20,539 nucleotides of DNA from contig NZ_CALUCS010000030.1 in assembly GCF_943914615.1 (NCBI RefSeq), forward strand, positions 1 to 20,539, written 5' to 3'. The translations under genes were made by a program, and so were the position numbers. This DNA is from an uncultured Corynebacterium sp. (GTDB lineage: Bacteria > Actinomycetota > Actinomycetes > Mycobacteriales > Mycobacteriaceae). Below the pieces are notes generated by a model that ran no database searches, was not told the DNA's origin, and saw nothing but the letters and a program-made list of their open reading frames with translations. Within the stretch, counting starts at the first letter, position 1. Each line of letters opens with the position of its first letter. This document shows, in pieces, positions 7,747 to 14,925 of this stretch.

Positions 7747-8628
7747 ATGACTGCGAATAGCCGCTTTAACCCTATTGACGCCCTCCGTTCCCTTCCCCTG
7801 GGCAAATCCCAGAAGTCCGAGGAGCTAGACCTCCCCGCCCCCACCCCGGGCTCCTACGCTGTGATCACCGGCGCTTCCTCCGGCATCGGCAAGGCCATCG
7901 CCGAGGAGCTCGCCCGGCGCGGCTACGACCTACTTCTAGTCGCCCGAACCGTGGCCCCCATGCAGGAGATCGCGGATGCATTCCCGAACCGCGATGTGCA
8001 GATCCGTTCCGTCGACCTGGCGGATGCGCCCGCCCGCGCAGAACTGCTGGAAGAGCTGCGCACCACCCCGGTCAGCATCATCATCAACTCCGCCGGCATT
8101 GCTACCTTCGGCCAGTTCAAGGACCTCGACTGGGATTACGAACGCCTGCAGTTCGAGCTGAACGCCACCGCGCTCTACGAACTCACCCAGGCCGTACTCC
8201 CCGGCATGCTAGAACGCGGCGAGGGCGGCATTGTCAACGTCGGCTCCGCCGCCGGCAACATGGCCATTCCCGGAAACGCCACCTACGTCGGCACCAAGGC
8301 GATGGTCAACACCTTCACCGAGTCCCTGCACTACGAGCTCAAGGAGCACGGCATCAAGTGCACCCTGCTGGCGCCCGGCCCTGTACGCGAGGCCCGCAAG
8401 GAAGACGAACAGCTCACCGAGGTCGACGATGCCGTCCCGGATTTCCTCTGGACCACCTACGAAGACTGCGCCATCGACACCCTGACCGCCCTGTCCAAGA
8501 ACAAGCTCCGTGTAGTCCCCGGCCCACTGTCCAAGGCCATGAACTTCGTCTCCACGTATCTGCCGCGGAAGGTCACCGCGCCGATCGTGGGTAAGTTCTA
8601 CGCCCAAATGGCAACCGAAAGCGACTGA
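7747..8628 (+). CDS. Short-chain dehydrogenase/reductase (classical SDR)
   Basis: NAD(P)-dependent oxidoreductase of unknown substrate, 293 aa from ATG 7747. Rossmann glycine motif TGASSGIGKA (41-50), INSAG (the NNAG-type motif, 113-117), N139, catalytic S167 in NVGSAAG, Y180 and K184 in YVGTK. Some 36 residues precede the fold, and the C-terminus ends in a helical stretch (FVSTYLPRKVTAPIVGKFYAQM). An in-frame ATG at 7735 is possible, but no SD is present for either; TATGGT (7734-7739) would serve as a -10 placing the start site at about 7747, so a leaderless mRNA starting there is preferred. It is followed 58 bases later by orn, which has its own RBS. Confidence 0.88.
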   Translation: MTANSRFNPIDALRSLPLGKSQKSEELDLPAPTPGSYAVITGASSGIGKAIAEELARRGYDLLLVARTVAPMQEIADAFPNRDVQIRSVDLADAPARAELLEELRTTPVSIIINSAGIATFGQFKDLDWDYERLQFELNATALYELTQAVLPGMLERGEGGIVNVGSAAGNMAIPGNATYVGTKAMVNTFTESLHYELKEHGIKCTLLAPGPVREARKEDEQLTEVDDAVPDFLWTTYEDCAIDTLTALSKNKLRVVPGPLSKAMNFVSTYLPRKVTAPIVGKFYAQMATESD

Positions 8629-8686
8629 TCCCGAGGGGGCGTCACCAAAAAAGACATAGAATTATCAACAACAGAAAGGAACATCC

Positions 8687-9319
8687 GTGAACACCACCCC
8701 GAATCAAGTTGCCAAAAACGATCGACTCGTGTGGGTCGACTGCGAAATGACGGGCCTCGACCCGGACCAACACGTGCTCGTCGAGATTGCGGTGATTGTG
8801 ACGGATGCGGACCTCACCCCACTCGACGAGGGACTGGACCTGGTGATTCACGCAACCGAACGCGACCTCGCCCGCATGGATGCCGTCGTGACGAAGATGC
8901 ACGGCGAATCCGGCCTGACGGAACAGATCCGCGCCTCCGACATCACGCTGGAAGAAGCCGAGGAGCAGGTCCTCGACTACGTGAAAAAGCACGTGCCCAC
9001 CGCAGGCGTGGCGCCACTGGCCGGCAACACCATCAGCGCGGATCGGAAGTTCATCAACCGCTACATGCCACACCTGGACCAGTACCTGCACTACCGCATG
9101 ATCGACGTCTCCAGCCTGAAGGAGCTCGCCCGCCGCTGGTATCCCCACGTGTACAACGGCCAGCCTGCTAAGGGGATGTCTCACCGCGCGCTGGCGGACA
9201 TCAAGGAATCCATCCGCGAGCTGGATTACTACCGCCGCGCGATGCTCGTGGAAGCAGACCCGTCGAACGCGGACGCGACGGCCGCGGCGAAGGCAGCGGT
9301 GGAACGGTTCACGATCTAG
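8687..9319 (+). CDS. orn: Oligoribonuclease
   Basis: 3'-5' exoribonuclease that breaks down 2-5 nt RNAs and pGpG at the end of mRNA decay; cytosolic. 210 aa, slightly longer than the usual 180-200 because of an alanine-rich C-terminal tail. DEDDh active site visible: D18 and E20 in WVDCEMTGLD, D119 in GNTISADRKF, H166 and D171 in SHRALADI. GTG 8687 starts the gene, with GAAAGGA at 8675-8681, about 5 nt before it. TAGAAT (8657-8662) could be a -10, though no good -35 is seen. orn lies before tRNA-His. The 231-aa frame on the other strand is a shadow. Confidence 0.95.
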   Translation: MNTTPNQVAKNDRLVWVDCEMTGLDPDQHVLVEIAVIVTDADLTPLDEGLDLVIHATERDLARMDAVVTKMHGESGLTEQIRASDITLEEAEEQVLDYVKKHVPTAGVAPLAGNTISADRKFINRYMPHLDQYLHYRMIDVSSLKELARRWYPHVYNGQPAKGMSHRALADIKESIRELDYYRRAMLVEADPSNADATAAAKAAVERFTI

Positions 9320-9326
9320 CACTGAA

Positions 9327-9352
9327 CCTAGGGCCACCTAGGCCCGCCTAGG
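9327..9352. repeat. Three CCTAGG hexamers with exact 10-bp period
   Basis: CCTAGG occurs at 9327, 9337 and 9347, just after the orn stop. Each is a palindrome, and neighbouring copies can form GGGCC/GGCCC hairpins (9331-9335 with 9341-9345), so this may be an orn terminator without a T tract. CTAG is otherwise sparse in the host genes of this window. Confidence 0.45.
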
Positions 9353-9380
9353 CCTGTTTCACCCCTCGCGAACTGGCCTT

Positions 9381-9432
9381 TTGGTTAAGACGCAGGGCGT
9401 GGGCTAACATAAAATCCGCTGTTTTCAACAGC
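9381..9432 (+). promoter_or_regulatory. tRNA-His promoter and leader hairpin
   Basis: TTGGTT (9381-9386), 18 bases, then TAACAT (9405-9410) is a reasonable promoter for tRNA-His. The leader then holds a small perfect hairpin, GCTGTT-TTC-AACAGC (9418-9432), ending four or five bases before the mature tRNA, which could affect 5' processing. Confidence 0.4.
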
Positions 9433-9436
9433 AATG

Positions 9437-9512
9437 GTGACTGTAGTTCAGCTGGTAGAGCACTAGGTTGTGATCCTAGGTGTCGCGGGTTCGAGTCCCG
9501 TCAGTCACCCCA
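9437..9512 (+). tRNA. tRNA-His (anticodon GUG)
   Basis: 76-nt cloverleaf with encoded CCA (9510-9512). Acceptor GTGACTG pairs with CAGTCAC; anticodon arm CTAGG-TTGTGAT-CCTAG gives GTG; T arm GCGGG-TTCGAGT-CCCGT. The G at 9436 is the extra G-1 of tRNA-His, opposite discriminator C 9509. Confidence 0.96.
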
Positions 9513-9533
9513 AATTTTTCTAAAGGTCTAGTG

Positions 9534-10037
9534 ATGCTAATGAGTAACACCGATCTTGAAGCAGCGTTTCGAGATGTCTTCCGCGGACATCCGGCGGGGG
9601 TAACGCTCATCACCGCGACGGTCGACGGCGAGCCCGTCGGCCTGACCGCATCGTCCGTATCCTCCCTGTCACTCGACCCGCTGTCGATCAGTTTCTCGCT
9701 GATGAAGCGCACGGGTTCGGCAGGAAAATTGTTGCGGTCGAGCAGCATGTTGGTGCACTTTCTTAATGACGCCCAGTCCCCCATCGCGCACTCCTTCGCC
9801 ACCTCGGGCGCGGACCGCTTCGCGGAATCTCAAGGGTGGGTGACTGCCGAGACGGGCGAGCCGCTGCTGCCGAACTCCCGGGCCGTGATACGGGCGCGCA
9901 TTTCGGATACAGCCCAGGCGGGGGAATCTACGCTGGTGGCGGCGGAGGTCCTGGACGTGTCGGAAATCTCCGACGAGTCGGCGCTACTTTTCCTGGGCCA
10001 CCAGTTCTACAGCATCGCGGAGCTGCGCCCCTTCTAG
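9534..10037 (+). CDS. Flavin reductase-like FMN-binding protein
   Basis: 167 aa, full length for the NAD(P)H:flavin oxidoreductase-like split-barrel family (FMN binding, supplies reduced flavin to a monooxygenase). Seen: FRGHPAGVTLITATVDGEPVGLTASSVSSLSLDP, with the T-A-S-S flavin-contact region, SLMKRTGSAGKLLR, a helix with FLNDAQSPIAHSFA, and the C-terminal LFLGHQFYSIAELRPF. ATG 9534 is preferred, with AAAGG 7 nt upstream; ATG 9540 is also possible. The gene starts 21 bases after tRNA-His and may share its transcript. No partner monooxygenase is in the window, so the pathway is unknown. Confidence 0.85.
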   Translation: MLMSNTDLEAAFRDVFRGHPAGVTLITATVDGEPVGLTASSVSSLSLDPLSISFSLMKRTGSAGKLLRSSSMLVHFLNDAQSPIAHSFATSGADRFAESQGWVTAETGEPLLPNSRAVIRARISDTAQAGESTLVAAEVLDVSEISDESALLFLGHQFYSIAELRPF

Positions 10038-10048
10038 CGGCGGGGCGC
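10025..10048. terminator. Bidirectional hairpin between convergent genes
   Basis: GCGCCCC (10025-10031) pairs with GGGGCGC (10042-10048) around a 10-nt loop. It overlaps the flavin reductase stop (10035-10037) and touches the stop of the convergent copper chaperone gene. No T tract follows on either side. Confidence 0.5.
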
Positions 10049-10266
10049 TATGCGCGGGTGGCTTCGTAGCCGGCCTCGTCGACTGCGTCGATGACCTGCT
10101 GATCCGTCAGCTCCCCTGCTGCCCCGTCGTGCTCGAACGTCAGCAGCCCCTTGTCTGCGCTGACCTCAATGTTTGTAACGCCCGGAAGGTTGGAAACTTC
10201 CTCCTTGACGGCGTTTTCGCAGTGCCCGCAGCTCATTCCAGTGACGTTGTAGGTGTATGCGCTCAT
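10048..10266 (-). CDS. Heavy-metal-associated (HMA) copper chaperone, CopZ-like
   Basis: 72-aa single HMA domain: YNVTGMSCGHCENAVKEEV with the metal-binding pair C13 and C16, a beta-alpha-beta-beta-alpha-beta pattern, and the usual tail ELTDQQVIDAVDEAGYEA. It probably carries Cu(I) to a P-type ATPase or a regulator. AAAGAAAGG lies about 8 nt before ATG 10266. No copper ATPase or CsoR gene is next to it, which is less usual, as copZ often pairs with copA. Confidence 0.9.
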   Translation of the reverse strand: MSAYTYNVTGMSCGHCENAVKEEVSNLPGVTNIEVSADKGLLTFEHDGAAGELTDQQVIDAVDEAGYEATRA

Positions 10267-10403
10267 GACGTTTGCCTTTCTTTGTCGTTGCTTTCGTAGC
10301 CTTCTTAATATTCAGCGCTTCGAAACACGCTTTATTCCATGGTATGCCTTAGCGAATACGCCTTAGTGGAATTCTTCAGCGGACTCCACCCTCCCCTCTA
10401 GAA

Positions 10404-10525
10404 GGCGAATGTCCCAAATCTTCCACTTTCGAGATTTTTTCGGTTTTGACGAATACGTCAAAACGTCCTTACCAGCGCAAACATAATAGATATAAAAGTA
10501 GAGTGGAAGATTTGGGACATTTGCC
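10404..10525. mobile_element. MITE-like element with long terminal inverted repeats
   Basis: AATGTCCCAAATCTTCCACT (10408-10427) is perfectly complementary to 10502-10521; with one mismatch the arms extend to GGC at 10404 and GCC at 10525 (23 of 24). The 122-bp element has an AT-rich interior holding a second perfect hairpin, GTTTTGACG-AATA-CGTCAAAAC (10443-10464). It encodes no protein. Terminal repeats of this length without a transposase are typical of MITEs; the GGC ends recall some actinobacterial IS families, but I cannot assign one. The flanking 8-mers ctctagaa and ctcccagg do not form a clear target duplication. A regulatory RNA hairpin is the alternative. It fills most of the gene-free stretch 10267-10577. 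Confidence 0.5.
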
Positions 10526-10577
10526 CTCCCAGGGCACTCCCCAGCCTCCAAACCCTCGTGGGCTAGCATTAATCACC

Positions 10578-11540
10578 ATGGCCCGCCTGCCCAAATTCCC
10601 CCTCCACGCACGCTTCAGCGCCAGCCCCACCGCACACCCCGCCGCCAGCGTTACCGCACACCCCAGCGCCAGCCTCCACCACAACCCCGGCGCGCTGTAC
10701 ACGCAGGCCTCCACCGCCGCGGCCTCCCGCATCATCCGCCACTACTCCACCAGCTTCTACCTGGCCAGCGAACTCCTCGCACCCACGATCAAGCTGCACA
10801 TCCGCAACATCTACGCACTCGCCCGCATCGCGGATGAAATCGTCGACGGTACGGCTGAGGCGCTGGGCGTGCCGGCCTGCGGCGTCACAAAGGCCCTCAA
10901 CGAATACGAACAGGCCACCCTCACGGCGCTGGACACCGGCTTCAGCACCGACCCCATCGCGCACGCATTCGCCACCACCGCGCGCTGGGCGGGGTTCGAC
11001 CGATCCTGGACGGTGGATTTCTTCGCGTCCATGCGTTCGGACGCCCCTAGCTCCAGCCCCTTGCCACTTGCCGACTACGTGCACGGATCCGCGGGCGTGA
11101 TCGGGTGGATGTGCAACGCGGTGTTCGCAACACACGCCGAGCAGGCTGGGAGCCCGCTGACCGCGGAGCAGCGCTCCCGCACCGACCAGGGCGCCTACGC
11201 GCTGGGTAGTGCCTTCCAGAAGGTGAACTTCCTGCGTGACTACCAGGAGGATACGGTCGGGCTGCACCGCTCCTACCTGCCCAAACTCACCGAAGAGTCG
11301 AAGGCCGAGCTGGTTTCCGAGATCCGCGCGGAGCTTGCCCAGGCGCACGCCACCATGGCCCTACTGCCCCTGGCGGCCCGCGTGGGGGTGCTCGGCGCGC
11401 ACGACCTGTTCGCCGCGCTGAACGAGCGTCTGGCCCGCACCCCCGTCGAACAGCTGAAAACGGCCCGCGTGCACGTGCCGCGAGCCGAGAAGGCGAAGAT
11501 CATCGCGCGCGCCGTCCCCCGCGCCGCGCGCCTGCGCTAA
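10578..11540 (+). CDS. Phytoene/squalene synthase family protein
   Basis: Head-to-head prenyl transferase that condenses two C15 or C20 prenyl diphosphates. 320 aa. Both Mg2+/diphosphate motifs are seen: DEIVD (86-90) and DYQED (221-225, in NFLRDYQED), with YALARIADEIVDG and GSAFQKVNFLRDY typical of CrtB. The first 40 residues are an extra, low-complexity segment with a near-repeat TAHPAASVTAHPSAS, absent from most CrtB proteins. ATG 10578 follows TAGCATTAATCACC with no SD, so a leaderless mRNA with TAGCAT as -10 is likely; a longer frame to 10446 crosses the MITE-like element and is not credible. No crtE, crtI or other terpenoid gene adjoins it, so carotenoid versus other product is undecided. 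Confidence 0.85.
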   Translation: MARLPKFPLHARFSASPTAHPAASVTAHPSASLHHNPGALYTQASTAAASRIIRHYSTSFYLASELLAPTIKLHIRNIYALARIADEIVDGTAEALGVPACGVTKALNEYEQATLTALDTGFSTDPIAHAFATTARWAGFDRSWTVDFFASMRSDAPSSSPLPLADYVHGSAGVIGWMCNAVFATHAEQAGSPLTAEQRSRTDQGAYALGSAFQKVNFLRDYQEDTVGLHRSYLPKLTEESKAELVSEIRAELAQAHATMALLPLAARVGVLGAHDLFAALNERLARTPVEQLKTARVHVPRAEKAKIIARAVPRAARLR

Positions 11541-11568
11541 GCTGCGCCTGCACTAGCCGGCGCCCTAG

Positions 11569-12768
11569 CTACCCCTCCGTGTTGCCGGCCTTCCAGGTCT
11601 TCCACGGGATGTTCCAGTCGCCCAGGCCGTCGGAGCCGTTCAGGGTCTCGCCCTGCGTGTTCTTCACCTCAACAATGTCGCCGCGCTTCATGTTATTAAA
11701 CACCCAGGCGGCGTTCTCGACGCTCACGTTGATGCAGCCATGCGAGGTGTTGGTGTTGCCTTGCGCGTACACGCTCCACGGCGCGGCGTGGATGTAAATG
11801 CCGGAGTAGCTCATCTGCGTCGCGTACTGCACGTCCGTCACGTACGAGCCCGCGCCCGTCAGGCCGAACGTCGAAGAGTCCATGGTCAGCGTCTCGAACT
11901 GGTCGCCGATGATGTACTTGCCGTTCGGCGTGGGGTACTGATAGTCACGCCCCAGGGAGACCGGCATGGTCTGCACGGTCTTGCCGTTCTTCTTGATGGT
12001 CATCATCTTGGTGCTGTCGTCCACGATGGCTCGCATGGCGTCACCGATGGTGAACTTTGCACTGCGGTCTTCGCCGCCATACACGCCTTCGCCGAGCTTC
12101 GTGCCGTACAGGTTGGCCTTCACGTTGACCTTGGTGCCGGGCTTCCAGTACTTCTCTGGGCGCCAGCGCACCTCCTGAGCCGTGATCCAGTAGAAAGCAC
12201 CTTCCACCTTCGGCGTGGTTTCCACGGTGATGGCATCTTCCACTGCCTTGCGGTCTTCCACGGGGGCGTCAAAACGAAGAGAAATAGTTTGGCCGATGCC
12301 CACAGTCGAGCCGTCGAGTGGGGCGAGCGCGCCGTTGAGTGTCATGCCGGGGGTCATGGTGGTGAAGGTCTGCTCGAGCTTCTGGTCGCCGGACTTCGCG
12401 GTGAGGGTGTAGGTGCGCGAGTAGCCGAGCTTGGTGGGGACGGTCCACTCGGTCTTGTCCTCGTTGAACTTACCCTTGACTTCCTCGCCTGCGTCGTTGG
12501 TCAGCGAGACCTTGTCGATCTTCTTGTCACCCTTGACCTGCACGTGCTCGGTGACGTCGACCTCAGTGTCGCCGTCCTTCACGTTGGAGGACAGCTTGTT
12601 TTCTTCCTTCTTCTCTTTGCTCTCGCCAGTCGAGGCGTTAGAGCTGATCTGCGGTTCGTCGCTGTCGCGGTCGATTGTGCACGATGCAGTGAAGGTAACT
12701 AGGGCGATACTTAGTGACGCCGCAGTGATCCGTGAGAAGGTTTGTCCGAAAACCTTGGTGTTGCGCAA
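11569..12768 (-). CDS. L,D-transpeptidase, probable lipoprotein (LdtMt2-like)
   Basis: Makes 3-3 (mDAP-mDAP) peptidoglycan crosslinks outside the membrane; beta-lactams of the carbapenem class are the usual inhibitors (family knowledge). 399 aa: signal segment ITAASLSIALVTFTASC with a lipobox-like TASC (C30; T at -3 is atypical), acidic/serine linker, two Ig-like domains, YkuD catalytic domain with IHAAPWSVYAQ and the SHGCIN motif (about 342-347, catalytic C345), and a C-terminal tail with WNIPWKTWK. The frame reaches TTG 12780, but TTG 12768 has GGAG 6 nt upstream and is preferred; this SD is formed by the codons that the longer start would translate. Arms TAACGCT/AGCGTTA (12824-12830, 12843-12849) lie upstream and may be an operator. 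Confidence 0.9.
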   Translation of the reverse strand: MRNTKVFGQTFSRITAASLSIALVTFTASCTIDRDSDEPQISSNASTGESKEKKEENKLSSNVKDGDTEVDVTEHVQVKGDKKIDKVSLTNDAGEEVKGKFNEDKTEWTVPTKLGYSRTYTLTAKSGDQKLEQTFTTMTPGMTLNGALAPLDGSTVGIGQTISLRFDAPVEDRKAVEDAITVETTPKVEGAFYWITAQEVRWRPEKYWKPGTKVNVKANLYGTKLGEGVYGGEDRSAKFTIGDAMRAIVDDSTKMMTIKKNGKTVQTMPVSLGRDYQYPTPNGKYIIGDQFETLTMDSSTFGLTGAGSYVTDVQYATQMSYSGIYIHAAPWSVYAQGNTNTSHGCINVSVENAAWVFNNMKRGDIVEVKNTQGETLNGSDGLGDWNIPWKTWKAGNTEG

Positions 12769-12939
12769 GACTAACTCCAAGAAAGGGAAAGGTGTGTGTA
12801 AGAAAAGTGACTGTCCTAAACCTTAACGCTTGGCTGCAGTGGAGCGTTAGTCATTTCGGCGGGTTCCAGCAGTTCGTAGCGTAAACGTTATAAACGGTGA
12901 CTGGGTTTACGGTGAATGACTCGGTGAGGTCAGCGGCGT

Positions 12940-13043
12940 GGGGTGCACTTGCGGAGCATGGGGCGTGCATGCGGGACGTCCGTGCGGGGCGCGCGCGAAG
13001 CATGAGGGGCGTATACGAAGCACCGGGGCGTGCGCATAAGCCC
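12940..13043. repeat. Degenerate GGGGYG repeats in the gap before tRNA-Lys
   Basis: GGGG(C/T)G recurs at 12940, 12960, 12986, 13006 and 13025, with spacings 20, 26, 20 and 19, several followed by CGAAGCA or GGAGCAT. No convincing ORF is present in 12769-13151. The rest of this gap holds the upstream region of the L,D-transpeptidase gene and the tRNA-Lys promoter. Function unknown; possibly decayed tandem repeats. Confidence 0.35.
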
Positions 13044-13082
13044 TGAACTCACACATCAATTTACCCGCCCTGACCCGGCGAT

Positions 13083-13110
13083 TTGTATTGTTAGGCCATC
13101 TGGGTATAAA
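13083..13110 (+). promoter_or_regulatory. tRNA-Lys promoter
   Basis: TTGTAT (13083-13088), a 16-base spacer and TATAAA (13105-13110), 42 bases before the mature tRNA, form the best promoter-like pair in this gap. Confidence 0.55.
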
Positions 13111-13151
13111 GTTTTCCACGTTGCCGAGGCGCACAGCGCTTCGAATAACGC

Positions 13152-13491
<340 letters not shown>

Positions 13492-13494
<3 letters not shown>

Positions 13495-13510
13495 ATTGGA
13501 CAATTTACCA
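13492..13510 (-). promoter_or_regulatory. Start/promoter element of the repressor, copy A
   Basis: Read on the minus strand: TGGTAA, ATTGT, CCAATATG, where the last ATG starts the repressor. The same blocks with the same 5-base gap occur inverted at 13564-13582. TAAATT would serve as the -10 of a leaderless mRNA. A GGACA-N11-TGTCC palindrome (13498-13518) overlaps it and may be an operator. Confidence 0.6.
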
Positions 13511-13563
13511 ACGTGTCCTAACCTGCACAAACAACACTAGGGTTGCGCGTAAATATTCCCTTC

Positions 13564-13582
13564 TGGTAAGACTGCCAATATG
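13564..13582 (+). promoter_or_regulatory. Start/promoter element of the HTH gene, copy B
   Basis: TGGTAA, GACTG, CCAATATG, where the last ATG starts the HTH gene; inverted copy of 13492-13510, with the 6- and 8-base blocks identical and the middle 5 bases different. TTGCGC (13543-13548) lies 18 bases before TAAGAC (13567-13572), a possible -35/-10 pair. Confidence 0.6.
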
Positions 13583-13864
13583 GGAATTACCGGACTAATT
13601 GGAAGCAGAGACGCGGCGGCGCTGCTGAATATGCCACGCTCGACGTTCAATCTGCATGTCCATAATGGCCGTATCCCATACGCACACCGTTTGCCTGGAG
13701 CAACTGGTGTGCTGCTATTCGATCCCGCCGTTATTTCGCGCATCGCTGCCGATAGGGATCGTCCCCGCGCACAGCGGGGGTCCACCACGACTGGCCGCCG
13801 GGGTGCCTATCCGTCGCACGATGACACCCCGGCGACCACAGCAAAGGCACCCAATGAGAACTAA
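13580..13864 (+). CDS. Small HTH protein, excisionase or Cro-like
   Basis: 94 aa. The N-terminal part, GLIGSRDAAALLNMPRSTFNLHVHNGRIPYAHRLPGATGVLLFDPAVISRI cut into pieces (LIGSRDAAALLNM, STFNLHVHNGRIPYAHRL, LLFDPAVI), is a winged-helix MerR/HTH_17-like fold as in phage excisionases and transcription factors. The C-terminal 35 residues are basic and disordered (DRDRPRAQRG, TTTGRRGAYPSHDD). As the first divergent gene opposite the repressor it could be Cro, Xis or both. Start ATG 13580 lies in the shared element, no SD, probably leaderless. It overlaps the next gene by 11 bases. Confidence 0.75.
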   Translation: MGITGLIGSRDAAALLNMPRSTFNLHVHNGRIPYAHRLPGATGVLLFDPAVISRIAADRDRPRAQRGSTTTGRRGAYPSHDDTPATTAKAPNEN

Positions 13865-14021
13865 CCGATCAAAAATTGAGGCGCTCATTCTAATGCTGGT
13901 GATTATCACACTGGCCACCATGACCGCTGTGGTGCCGTCAGTTCAAAACTTAGCGCTGCTCATTACCGGCGCTACTGCATCACTGACCTACCTAGGAGTG
14001 ATCCGATGGCACCAAAGCTAA
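13854..14021 (+). CDS. Small membrane protein, two predicted spans
   Basis: 55 aa. Short basic N-terminus (MRTNRSK), hydrophobic helix IEALILMLVIITLATMTAVV, a short turn, second helix LALLITGATASLTYLGVI, then RWHQS. AAAGG lies 8 nt before ATG 13854. It overlaps the HTH gene upstream and the next gene downstream (16 bases), so it belongs to the early operon. It is not recognised; superinfection exclusion or membrane sensing would be guesses. Confidence 0.65.
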   Translation: MRTNRSKIEALILMLVIITLATMTAVVPSVQNLALLITGATASLTYLGVIRWHQS

Positions 14022-14476
14022 CGCACCCAACTAGAGCGCCCAGCGTATCCATCACAGAGCTAGAGCGACTAGCCCGCCGCTGGCTTTCACACCAGCAGGC
14101 TGCCAGCCAGGCTGGTTTCGATCGACTGGCTGACATCTGGGGGTCTGCAGCCCATGATCTAGCCAACACCATCGACGATGCCCGGCAACGTCATCTAGAG
14201 GCCACCCGCGCGGCGATGAGTAACCGCCCATCGCCAGTGGCTGACCGAGTAGAGGGCGTGGCGATCGCCCGCCAGATAGCAGAGACAGTGGCCACGATCA
14301 GGGGATCGTATGACCGCCTCATAGATCAGACAGATGACCAGCTAGAACGCGGCCTCATGGTCGCCGCTAAAGAGTCCATAGCCGCTACAGAGGTAGCACG
14401 AAAACGTCTAGAGCGAGCACAGCGCGCCCTAGACATCATCTGCGAGTACTGGGACATCAAGCCCAACGAGATTTAG
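14006..14476 (+). CDS. Unknown helical early phage protein
   Basis: 156 aa, soluble, almost entirely predicted helix with many A, R, E and D and coiled-coil-like stretches (ITELERLARRWLSHQQAAS, VARKRLERAQRALDIICEYW). No enzyme motif. AGGAG lies 8 nt before ATG 14006. Leucine is often CTA and CTAG is frequent, as in the other phage genes. The family is not recognised; its position suggests an early regulatory or DNA-related role, unproven. Confidence 0.7.
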   Translation: MAPKLTHPTRAPSVSITELERLARRWLSHQQAASQAGFDRLADIWGSAAHDLANTIDDARQRHLEATRAAMSNRPSPVADRVEGVAIARQIAETVATIRGSYDRLIDQTDDQLERGLMVAAKESIAATEVARKRLERAQRALDIICEYWDIKPNEI

Positions 14477-14667
14477 CACAAGTTCATCAGGTCTTTGGTC
14501 AGTTCGCCTAGAGAAACTGGACGCCCGGCTAGGTGCCCACGCCCTGTGGTGGCCGCCCCCGTGGTGGATGCGCGTTAGAGGCGCTTGCACCGCCCAGCGC
14601 ACCCCTAGAGACCAGGGACACGCCAGACAGGCGCTAGGAGAACGACCGCGTAGGAGGACATAGCCCG

Positions 14668-14925
14668 ATGGGATACCTAAAAGGACAGCCCCACCATCCA
14701 CCGCCCATACCTCACGGGGTATGGGGGAGCTATGCCCACATGCCGGCCTGTGGGCATGCGAGTAATACCCGTAGCCCCGCTGAAATTGCATACCATCCCT
14801 GCCCATATACGGGAGTACACCGTGTGCCCAGCGCCCTTATCACGGTCGCTAGGCACACCTGCGCCCAAGCCGCTACGCCATGCCGGGAGATGCACCCCGC
14901 CGTACACAGTAGGGAGGATCGATGA
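14668..14925 (+). CDS. Possible small Cys/His/Pro-rich ORF before the WhiB-like gene
   Basis: 85 codons from ATG 14668, with AGGAGG about 10 nt upstream, ending in an ATGA overlap with the WhiB-like gene. Cys/His pairs (ACGH, HPCP, HTC, PCREMH) could bind metal. However, two strong hairpins lie in it and a rival frame (ATG 14732, ATG 14756 or GTG 14822, to 14950) is also open and uses the phage's favoured CTA codons, so coding is uncertain. In 14477-14667 an open frame with LEKLDARLGA is seen, but it has no start codon. Confidence 0.35.
   Translation: MGYLKGQPHHPPPIPHGVWGSYAHMPACGHASNTRSPAEIAYHPCPYTGVHRVPSALITVARHTCAQAATPCREMHPAVHSREDR
14704..14757. other. Tandem hairpins in the phage early region
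   Basis: CCCATACC-N6-GGTATGGG (14704-14725) is followed 6 bases later by ATGCCCACA-N8-TGTGGGCAT (14732-14757). Both stems are perfect (8 and 9 bp). A further ACCCGTA (14767-14773) can pair with TACGGGA about 40 bases on. No T tract follows, so these are not ordinary terminators; RNA structure, protein-binding sites or a phage origin are possible. Confidence 0.45.

Noticed and set aside
8642..9337. 231-aa minus-strand frame
   Set aside because: Complement of orn, which has the complete DEDDh active site.
10363..10569. 68-aa ORF inside the inverted-repeat element
   Set aside because: Arises from reading through the hairpin; no RBS or family features.
10569..11348. 259-aa minus-strand frame
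   Set aside because: Glycine/valine-rich shadow of the phytoene synthase-like gene in high-GC DNA.
11740..12702. 320-aa plus-strand frame
   Set aside because: Complement of the L,D-transpeptidase, which has signal sequence and SHGCIN motif.
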